Source: CAZKCI01 sp964584165 (GTDB taxonomy: Bacteria; Auribacterota; Erginobacteria; Erginobacterales; CAZKCI01). Taken from it: a DNA stretch of 28,224 bases. The notes under the pieces are model-generated. The model was not told the origin of the DNA, did not search any database, and saw nothing but the letters and a program-made list of their open reading frames with translations. Below, piece after piece: positions 22,593-28,224 of the stretch. The position numbers and the translations under genes were made by a program. Where the stretch lies: positions 1 to 28,224 of the forward strand of contig CAZOYW010000041.1 in NCBI GenBank assembly GCA_964584165.1, in the 5' to 3' direction. Numbering within the stretch: the stretch's first letter is position 1; every line of letters starts with the position of its first letter.

Positions 22593-22645
22593 CTTTCGAC
22601 GATCCGGGGCAATTCCGTCCCGGACCGCTCACCAAGGGGAGTATC

Positions 22646-24886
22646 ATGACCAGAACGAGAATGTGGGGAGCGGCGATCGCCGTCCTGGCCGCCGCCGTCT
22701 TCCCGGGACGCTTGTCCCCGGCGCCGACCGCGGGGAGCCTTTCCATCACCCTTAAAGCCGGCTCGGTCGCCATCGTTCAATCGAAGGCCGGGACTTCGGC
22801 GCTCCTGGACGGTTTCAGCCCGACGAACGGACCAGGGCTCCCGGCGGTGCCCTTCCGGGAATACCGCATCCTCCTTCCCCCCGGGACCGAGTTCGACCGC
22901 CTGGAGCAGGTCTCCGCGCCGGCCAGATCCGTGACCTACGCCGCCCCCTGGGTCTGCGCCCCCGCGATCCTGAAGGGCGAGAAGGAGTTCGCTCACCGCT
23001 TCGACCCCGCCCTGGCCCAGCCCGCCTCGGCGCTCGCGGTGGTCGGCGGCGGGGCGGCGGGGCTCTACCGCTACGTCGCCGTCCGCTTCACCCCCGTCCG
23101 GGTGACCGCGGCGAAGAACCTGGCGACCATCACCGATTCGGTCAGCCTCCGCGTCTTTTACCGCCCCGCCGCCCAGGGCGCCGGGTGGGGTTCCCCGTCC
23201 CGGTGGCCGACTAAGAAAGAGGCGGCGGAACAATTCTACAACGCCGGAAGCATCCTCCCTCTCTACCGGGTCGATCTCTCCGAGCTTTTCGGGGTATTCC
23301 AGCTTCTCTGGCGCGACTACGTGATCGTGACCACGGACGAGATCTACGGGGAATCGCAGCAGATCATCGAAGAATTCAAGGCCTACAAGGAATCGCAGGG
23401 CTACGCGGTACTGATCGCCACCGAAACCCTCTGGGGCGGATATCCCGGCGCGACCGCCTCCGACCGGGTTCGCGAATGGCTTCAGGCCTGGTACCGCCTG
23501 CGGGGGATGGAGTACGGACTGATCATTGCCGCCGACGAGGACATCCCCTTCAAGCGGATGGACCTCGTCCCCGGCTCGGAGCCGATCCTCACCGACTGGT
23601 ACTACGCCGACCTGGACGGCGAGTGGGATCTGAACGGGGACGGGCTCTACGGGGATTATCAGAGCGACTGCGGCGCGGGAGGAGTGGACGTCGAGGCGGA
23701 GCTCAAGGTGGGGAGGATCCTCTACGATCCCGACACCCTCGGCCACGTCCTCCGGAGAATCATGCAGTACGAGCAGAACCAGCACTCCCCCGACAACGCC
23801 TGGCGCTCCACCGTTCTCCAGCTCGGCGCGATCATCCACCTCACGGACGACGGGGCGGTCACCGCCTGCGGCTCGGAACCGCAGGAATATATCTATGCCC
23901 ACGCGATCAGCCCGCACGCGTCCCTGAGCAGCGTGAGGATGTACGAGGCGGGGAACAACTGGACCGATCCCGCCCTGCACTACGCCGATTCCGATTGCGA
24001 CCTCACCGCCGAGAACGTCTACGACCGCCTGGTGAACCCCGCCGCCGGCGTCATCCTCTGGTGCGCTCACGGAAGCACCGAGAGCGCCAGCCGCCGCCTG
24101 CTCGCCCCCGGGCCGGGCGGCATCGAGACCACGCACATCCCCTTCGCCGAGGCGGAGGATGCCTTCTACGCCCGCCAGGAGCTGGTCGCGGCGGACCCGG
24201 ACTGGGGGGATCACGAGCGCCCCCCGGTGATCGTCTCCGCCTCCTGCCTGAACTCCAATCCGGATCCCCAGGGGTTGGGCTGGGCCTTCATGGACTACTA
24301 CGCGGCGGGCTTCATCGGCGGCACCATGGAGGTGAACCTGGCCAACGACGGCTGGACCTCTCCCGCCGACGGCGGCGCCCAGTCTTTCCTGGCCCTGGTC
24401 GCCCAGTCCCTGATCGACGAGAAGAAGGCCTTGGGGGACGCCTTTACCGCGGCCAACCAGAATTATTTTTCCTACGTCGGCGCCTACGACAATGCCCAGT
24501 GCCAGAACTGCTTCATTTTCAACCTCTACGGCGACCCCTCCCTGCGGGTCTACAACCGCTGGAGCCTCTGGAACGTCGCCCGGCTCCTGGGCCGGGCGCG
24601 GATCGTGGACCTCCCGGCCGCCGTGGAAGGGCTGAAGTCCCGCCAGCCGGCGCTCTACGAACCCTTGGCGAAGAAGTATAAAAGCGTCGCCCGGCGGCCG
24701 CTCCCCGTCCTGGTGGTGGACGCCGACCAGGACGGCCGGGAGGAGTGGGTCGTCTTTCCCGATGCCGGCTCCAGCGGTCTGGCGCTGGCCTTCGAGTCGC
24801 CGGAGGAGGGGCTCGTCTTCGCGGGCTCGGCGCGGGCGGACCGGGCGTTGCTGGCAAGGATCGTCAAGGCCTTGCCCGCCAAGTAG
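22646..24886 (+). CDS. Exported C25 (gingipain-family) cysteine peptidase
   Basis: 746 residues from ATG 22646, with ribosome site AAGGGGAG just upstream. A signal peptide (MTRTRMWGAAIAVLAAAVFP) is followed by an immunoglobulin-like propeptide region, to about 210. The C25 catalytic domain spans about 220-640: RDYVIVTTDEIYG, YYADLDGEWDLNGDG, LKVGRIL, His475 in WCAHGS and Cys534 in VSASCLNSN, then the closing NLYGDPSLRV block. Both catalytic residues are present. A further 100 residues at the C-terminus end LVVDADQDGREEWVVF and show no recognised sorting domain. Gingipain relatives process or degrade proteins outside the cell, sometimes for type IX secretion or cell-surface maturation. Its sigma-54 promoter suggests tightly switched expression. 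It converges on the ATP-grasp gene, with a gap of only 5 bases. Confidence 0.88.
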   Translation: MTRTRMWGAAIAVLAAAVFPGRLSPAPTAGSLSITLKAGSVAIVQSKAGTSALLDGFSPTNGPGLPAVPFREYRILLPPGTEFDRLEQVSAPARSVTYAAPWVCAPAILKGEKEFAHRFDPALAQPASALAVVGGGAAGLYRYVAVRFTPVRVTAAKNLATITDSVSLRVFYRPAAQGAGWGSPSRWPTKKEAAEQFYNAGSILPLYRVDLSELFGVFQLLWRDYVIVTTDEIYGESQQIIEEFKAYKESQGYAVLIATETLWGGYPGATASDRVREWLQAWYRLRGMEYGLIIAADEDIPFKRMDLVPGSEPILTDWYYADLDGEWDLNGDGLYGDYQSDCGAGGVDVEAELKVGRILYDPDTLGHVLRRIMQYEQNQHSPDNAWRSTVLQLGAIIHLTDDGAVTACGSEPQEYIYAHAISPHASLSSVRMYEAGNNWTDPALHYADSDCDLTAENVYDRLVNPAAGVILWCAHGSTESASRRLLAPGPGGIETTHIPFAEAEDAFYARQELVAADPDWGDHERPPVIVSASCLNSNPDPQGLGWAFMDYYAAGFIGGTMEVNLANDGWTSPADGGAQSFLALVAQSLIDEKKALGDAFTAANQNYFSYVGAYDNAQCQNCFIFNLYGDPSLRVYNRWSLWNVARLLGRARIVDLPAAVEGLKSRQPALYEPLAKKYKSVARRPLPVLVVDADQDGREEWVVFPDAGSSGLALAFESPEEGLVFAGSARADRALLARIVKALPAK

Positions 24887-24891
24887 CCTGG

Positions 24892-26259
24892 CTAATCTGT
24901 TTCTCCCACCGCGTAGACCGGCACCGCCGAGCCGCCCTGCGAGATGTTGGTGATCTCGCTCCGGCTCAGCCGCGAGCCGAGACCGGCGGGGATCCCGTCG
25001 AAGACGTAGGCGACCGTGTCCTCATAAAACTCCTCGGCGGGAGCGCCGGGGGCGATCCGGGGATAGACGTCGCGCGGAGCGGCCAAGCGCTTTTGGACCA
25101 CCCCGCCCTCCTTAAGAAGCCGGGAGAGAAAAGCGTCCCAGGCCGCCCGATCGACCGTCCACCCCAGCATCACGTCTCCCCCGCCCTGTCCGTGGGCTTC
25201 CTTGAGGACTAGGTCCTCCCTCCGCGACGAGATCCAGGCGGGGAGATCACGCGTCTCCCCCTCGGGCGTCCGGGCGGGCCCCTCGGCGACCACGGCGCCC
25301 CAGGGCAGGGCCTTCCCGATCAGGGCGCGGTCGCCCGGGGCGACCGACCCGCTCCACGGCGGCTGATCGAGGAGGGCGAGGAGATACTTGTGGCTGAAGA
25401 TCTCCGCCGCGAGCGGGTTGACCAGGGGGACGGCGCCGGTCCGGGAGGCCGTGAGGAGCGCCCGGCACTCCTGCGGGCGGGAGAGGATGTCGGGGAGGTG
25501 GCAGAGGCGATAGACGATGTCCACTTCCTCGCCTCCGGCGAGGAAACGTTTCCCGTCGCAAGCGCACTCGGAGGGGCTCGCCACCGCCGTCCGGTAGCCG
25601 TGGAGGTTCAAGTGGGTCGCGAGCATCCGCGCGCTCACCGCTTCCGCCCCCTCCAGCCAGCCGACCACGCCGATCCGGGGGCGGCCGGGGGAGCGCCAGG
25701 GGGAGAGGAGCGTCCGGTCCTGGGCCGACTCCATGGGCAGATGCCCCAGGGGGAACTCGCGGCTGACCAGGTTCCAGGTCGGGGAGATCTCGAAGACGCG
25801 GCGGACGCCGTGGAGCATGACCGCCCCCTCGGGGACATCGGCGTTGAGCTCGATGATCCCGGTCGATCCGCCGATCCCGTAGGCGTCCATCCTCAGGACG
25901 GTGCCGGGGGAGCCGAGCGGATCGCCGATATGGCGGGGATCGGCGGACGCCACCCGCGCGATCCAGTCGTCGAAACCGGGGAGCCGCGTCCCGCCGGCGC
26001 GGTGAGCGGCGAGGAGGAGCGGCCAGACCGCCTCCAGCGCCCGGGCGAGCGCGCCGGCGACGCGCTGGGTGGCCGAGATATCCCGGCGGGACTCGAAGCG
26101 GGGGCGGGCGACATTGAGGAGCGAGCGGTCGCCGATCATAAGCCCCCGCGCTTTCAGGGCCGTCCGGACCGCCTCCGGGTCGGTGAGGAAGGAGTCCCGC
26201 CCGATTAGCTCATCCCAGCGCGCCCGGACGGCGGCGGGCGTGAAAGGGGATGCGCTCAT
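24892..26259 (-). CDS. Circularly permuted ATP-grasp family enzyme
   Basis: 455 residues. The order of motifs suggests the permuted ATP-grasp/glutathionylspermidine-synthase-like group: GIIELNADVPEGAVML at 134-149 (acidic metal-binding block), NPLAAEIFSHKYLLALL at 281-297, LVLKEAHGQGGGDVMLG at 350-366 (ATP-binding loop), VVQKRL at 387-392 and SRSEITNISQGGS at 432-444. Such enzymes join a carboxylate to an amine using ATP, often making peptides or polyamine conjugates. The substrate is unknown. A ribosome site (GGGAG, 5 bases before ATG 26257-26259) supports the start. The gene converges on the C25 protease. Link to the HDAC/GNAT fusion (polyamine chemistry) is only a guess. Confidence 0.65.
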   Translation of the reverse strand: MSASPFTPAAVRARWDELIGRDSFLTDPEAVRTALKARGLMIGDRSLLNVARPRFESRRDISATQRVAGALARALEAVWPLLLAAHRAGGTRLPGFDDWIARVASADPRHIGDPLGSPGTVLRMDAYGIGGSTGIIELNADVPEGAVMLHGVRRVFEISPTWNLVSREFPLGHLPMESAQDRTLLSPWRSPGRPRIGVVGWLEGAEAVSARMLATHLNLHGYRTAVASPSECACDGKRFLAGGEEVDIVYRLCHLPDILSRPQECRALLTASRTGAVPLVNPLAAEIFSHKYLLALLDQPPWSGSVAPGDRALIGKALPWGAVVAEGPARTPEGETRDLPAWISSRREDLVLKEAHGQGGGDVMLGWTVDRAAWDAFLSRLLKEGGVVQKRLAAPRDVYPRIAPGAPAEEFYEDTVAYVFDGIPAGLGSRLSRSEITNISQGGSAVPVYAVGETD

Positions 26260-26293
26260 CTCATCTCCCAGCTTGCCGTCGCACAGATACCAA

Positions 26294-26324
26294 GTTATAG
26301 CGTCGCCACTGCCCCGGGGCGACG
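26294..26324 (-). promoter_or_regulatory. Weak promoter with palindrome upstream of the ATP-grasp gene
   Basis: On the minus strand TATAAC (26294-26299) could be a -10 box, about 35 bases before the ATG. The region where a -35 box should be holds an inverted repeat, CGTCGCC (26301-26307) with GGCGACG (26318-26324), possibly an operator. Confidence 0.35.
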
Positions 26325-26332
26325 TGCCTTCT

Positions 26333-26357
26333 TGTAGGCCCGGACTTATGTCCGGGC
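26333..26357. repeat. Hairpin, TGTAG with GCCCGGAC stem
   Basis: TGTAG then GCCCGGAC-TTAT-GTCCGGGC (stem 26338-26357). It ends two bases before the stop codon of the gene relic on the minus strand. The 320-base gap 26260-26579 holds this hairpin, the weak promoter above and the relic. Confidence 0.8.
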
Positions 26358-26359
26358 GA

Positions 26360-26562
26360 TCAGCCCTCCGCGGGCGGAGTCGTAACTACAGGGGCAACGG
26401 GCGCGCCCAGAAGCTCCCGGTAAAACCGGGCGGTCGGCCGGGAGCTATAGGCGTTCTCGGCCGGGATCCGGCGAAGATTTCGCGCACGATCCCGAACCAG
26501 CCGGCATACTTGCCCGACGCGCCGACGAGCGAGTAGGCCTTTTTTCCCTTACCACCTGCAAA
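26360..26562 (-). pseudogene. Frameshifted relic of an unrecognised small protein gene
   Basis: Two overlapping minus-strand pieces read like real protein. The first contains LVGASGKYAGWFGIVREI and is open from 26562, just after an in-frame TAA (26563-26565), with no start codon. After REIF the sense shifts by one base near 26465-26475 to a second frame reading AENAYSSRPTARFYRELLGA and ending in TGA at 26360-26362. I do not recognise the family. It lies directly downstream of the lipoprotein gene in the same direction. A single-base error in the sequence could explain the shift but not the missing start. Confidence 0.5.
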
Positions 26563-26579
26563 TTAGAACTTTTCGTTGT

Positions 26580-27137
26580 TCAGTATTGCCCGGGCAGGCG
26601 GCGCGACGCCTCGACGGAGGCGAGCTCCCCCTTCCCCACCGTCACCTCCGCCCAGACCAGGGCCCGGCCGTAAGCCCCGGCGCGGGCGAGCGGCCCCAGT
26701 CCGGTCGGCGTGGGGTATTCGACGAAGCAATGGACGAGGTATTCCCCGGCGGGTAGGCGGTCGAAGCGGAAGCGGCCGAACCGGTCGGTCCGGGTCCGCC
26801 GCTGATACTCCTCCAGGCGCGGATCGAGGTTCTCGATCCGCGCCGGGGATTCCCGGTTCGCCTCGATCAGCTCGGCGGAATAGGCATTGGCCGGCGTGAG
26901 GACGACCTCCTCCTCCCAAGCGGGTTGGATGCGATAGCGCATCCGGAGGAAGGCTGTGCCCTCGAGAACGGCGGTCCCCTCCTTCCGGTAGGGCTCGAAG
27001 TCGGCGGGATCGAAGGCGACCTCCATCCGGTGGGTCGAAACGCAGCCGATAAGGCCGAGGAAGAAGAGAAGGGCCGGGGCGGCGCGCCCCCAGCGGAAAC
27101 GCCTCTTCCCACCTTGAACTCGATGATCGGCCACCAT
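26580..27137 (-). CDS. Lipoprotein with carboxypeptidase-regulatory-like (prealbumin-fold) domain
   Basis: 185 residues from ATG 27135-27137, preceded by a strong GGAGGAGG ribosome site; an earlier ATG in frame would run through that site and is rejected. A type II signal peptide with lipobox LIGC puts the lipidated Cys at residue 32. The later part contains TDRFGRFRFDRLPAGEYLV, the turn pattern of CarboxypepD_reg/SpaA-like beta-sandwich domains, common in cell-envelope proteins. Function is unknown; an anchored structural or binding protein is likely. The hairpin-rich region 27172-27343 lies in its upstream leader, and the relic at 26360-26562 follows it. Confidence 0.8.
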   Translation of the reverse strand: MVADHRVQGGKRRFRWGRAAPALLFFLGLIGCVSTHRMEVAFDPADFEPYRKEGTAVLEGTAFLRMRYRIQPAWEEEVVLTPANAYSAELIEANRESPARIENLDPRLEEYQRRTRTDRFGRFRFDRLPAGEYLVHCFVEYPTPTGLGPLARAGAYGRALVWAEVTVGKGELASVEASRRLPGQY

Positions 27138-27171
27138 CCCTCCTCCTCCCTCCCATAGGCCCCGCATCGCG

Positions 27172-27343
27172 GCCCCGATAGTCCCGTTTCTCTGCCGGGA
27201 CTATCGGGGCAGGCAGGAATGTCGCTCCCACATTTCGCGCAACGGACAGTCTCAGTGGCTCTTGTGGGAGGGGCATTCTTGCCCCGATCCCAGCTGGCCC
27301 GGATCGTCCCGATCGAATCTTCGATTCGATCGGGGCTCCCACA
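27172..27343. repeat. Hairpin composites bounded by TGTGGGAG / CTCCCACA
   Basis: A 15-bp perfect stem, 27172-27186 with 27196-27210, ends near CTCCCACA (27225-27232). A second composite is bounded by TGTGGGAG (27263-27270) and CTCCCACA (27336-27343) and contains the 12-bp stem CCCGATCGAATC-TTC-GATTCGATCGGG (27308-27334). The two boundary words are exact inverted repeats, 81 bases apart end to end. I see no gene between 27138 and 27399. Confidence 0.8.
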
Positions 27344-27365
27344 GGCGCGGCGACCGCGAGCGGTT

Positions 27366-27400
27366 GCCTATAATCTATAGCCTGTAGCCTATAATCTTTT
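27366..27400. repeat. Heptamer tandem repeat GCCTATA / ATCTATA x5
   Basis: GCCTATA, ATCTATA, GCCTGTA, GCCTATA, ATCTTTT in register from 27366. It touches the TAA stop (27400-27402) of the ParA-type gene. On the minus strand the sequence after the stop starts with an A run, so it is not a T-tract terminator for that gene. Confidence 0.75.
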
Positions 27401-28137
27401 TACCCGAACTTGTCCCTCGAGGATTCCCGGGACTCCAACTCCCGGGCCAGGGAACGGTAGTCATCGGCCGCCTCCCCGGAGGAACGGTAGAAGATGACCG
27501 GCCGTTTCTGGTCGATGGTGGTGATCAAATCGACCGAATAACGGATGCGGGTCTGGAAGACCAGGGATCCGTAGTCGTTCCGGATCGCCCGTTCCGCCTC
27601 AACCTGGCCCTCCTCATCCTGGTCGAAGTGGGTGATGACGATGCCCGTGACCGCGAGATGGGGGTTGTAGGTCCGGCGCAGGCCGGAGACGCTGTCGATC
27701 ACCCGCCCCAGGCCGGCCAGGCTTTCCGGGGAAGCCTCGGTGACGATGAACACCTCCCGCGCGAAGGTGAAGGCGTTGTAGGTGAGGATCCCCGGGAGGG
27801 GGGGCAGGTCCAGAAAAACGTAATCATGGCGGGAGCCGGCCAAGGCGTCCCGGAGCGCGGTGGCCTCGCCGTGGAAGCCGGAGAGCTTGGGGAGGCCGAC
27901 CACGAGGTCCATCCCCCAGCCTTGCTGCGCCGCTTCCTCGAGCGACGCCTGTCCGCTCAACAACTCGAAGGTCCCTTTCTGGGTCTTCGCCCCCAGCGCC
28001 AGGCTCAACGACCCCTTAGGGTCGAGGTCGACCATCAGGACCTTCCTCCCCCGGTCGGCCAGGCCGGCGCCGAGGTTCACGATCACGGAGGTCTTCCCCG
28101 CCCCCCTCTTCGCGCTCAGCACGCAGATCGTTTTCAC
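27400..28137 (-). CDS. ParA/MinD-family P-loop ATPase
   Basis: 245 residues from GTG 28135-28137 with a purine-rich ribosome site (GAGAGGG) upstream. The deviant Walker A SAKRGAGKTS carries the signature Lys10 and the P-loop Lys15; Walker A' is VDLDPKGSLSLALG and Walker B is YVFLDLPP. Members use ATP-driven dimerisation to position DNA, protein clusters or machinery. No parB gene is next to it in the window, so an orphan cargo-positioning role is as likely as chromosome partition. The MinD-type C-terminal amphipathic helix is not obvious. What lies upstream of 28224 is unknown, so an operon cannot be excluded. Confidence 0.88.
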   Translation of the reverse strand: MKTICVLSAKRGAGKTSVIVNLGAGLADRGRKVLMVDLDPKGSLSLALGAKTQKGTFELLSGQASLEEAAQQGWGMDLVVGLPKLSGFHGEATALRDALAGSRHDYVFLDLPPLPGILTYNAFTFAREVFIVTEASPESLAGLGRVIDSVSGLRRTYNPHLAVTGIVITHFDQDEEGQVEAERAIRNDYGSLVFQTRIRYSVDLITTIDQKRPVIFYRSSGEAADDYRSLARELESRESSRDKFG

Positions 28138-28174
28138 CGTGATCCCTCTCTGTTCATCCGTTGGGCGAACGGGC

Positions 28175-28198
28175 GCCGGTTCATAGAACCGGCCTACA
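28175..28198. repeat. Hairpin, GCCGGTTC stem with CTACA boundary
   Basis: GCCGGTTC-ATA-GAACCGGC (28175-28193) then CTACA. Same stem as 5263-5281 and 5308-5326; the loop differs (ATA instead of ACA, so TAT instead of TGT on the other strand), as in the GCCCGATC subtype. Confidence 0.85.
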
Positions 28199-28224
28199 TA
28201 AGGCGCGGACCGCGGTCGTCTATC

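Noticed and set aside
22526..24214. A 562-codon minus-strand frame opposite the C25 protease
   Set aside because: No motif, biased composition; the plus strand has a signal peptide, catalytic His and Cys, and a promoter.
4060..28224. tRNA, rRNA or riboswitch genes in the gaps
   Set aside because: I read each gap for cloverleaf or aptamer signatures and saw only the hairpin and tandem repeats listed.

Overview
The window is G+C-rich bacterial chromosome from an organism I cannot name. Secreted and lipid-anchored proteins, a gingipain-type protease, a polysaccharide gene cluster, a sigma-54 promoter and a very large Pro/Thr-rich surface protein ending in FG-GAP-like repeats suggest a Gram-negative-type bacterium. 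The style recalls uncultured, PVC-adjacent candidate phyla such as Auribacterota or Omnitrophota; this placement is an impression and has low confidence. Codon usage looks uniform. I see no integrase, transposase, phage gene, CRISPR array, tRNA or rRNA.

Layout, left to right. (1) 1-4059(+): the 3' part of a giant secreted protein with two copies of a lectin-like domain, Pro/Thr linkers, a parallel beta-helix and six FG-GAP-like repeats. (2) 4325-6983(+): a zinc/manganese ABC transporter (binding protein, ATPase, permease) with a good sigma-70 promoter, and a hairpin cluster between the first two genes. (3) 7060-8034(+): an exported alpha/beta hydrolase. (4) 8088-9362(-) and 9486-11264(+): divergent RlmD/TrmA-type RNA methyltransferase and YgiQ-type radical SAM protein. 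(5) 16407 down to 11458(-): a glycan operon with a membrane-anchored GT2, a GT4, a Wzx-type flippase, a soluble GT2 and a tiny secreted FG-GAP-like protein that seems to start at AUA. Its promoter has a perfect -35 box. (6) 16624-18834(+): a three-domain fusion, GNAT acetyltransferase / HDAC-fold / GNAT, in which the HDAC domain has lost its zinc ligands. (7) 18983-22349(+): phosphofructokinase, an acidic-then-basic histone-H1-like protein, and an RlmI-type rRNA methyltransferase. (8) 22646-24886(+): an exported C25 (gingipain-family) cysteine peptidase behind a textbook sigma-54 promoter, converging on a permuted ATP-grasp enzyme (24892-26259, -). (9) 26360-28137(-): a frameshifted gene relic, a lipoprotein and a ParA/MinD-type ATPase.

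The most unusual content lies between the genes. Almost every gap is filled by small structured repeats of at least four kinds. The first is a hairpin family bounded by TGTAG, in which three stem subtypes differ by compensating changes on both arms around a shared TRT loop. The second is tandem arrays of four different seven-base words, resembling the heptamer STRRs of cyanobacteria. The third is arrays with 8- and 10-base periods arranged as inverted repeats. The fourth is GTGGGAG-bounded hairpin composites. Several hairpins are themselves split by other hairpins at the loop, and some repeats supply the stop codon or terminal codons of the neighbouring gene. No transposase that could move them is in the window.
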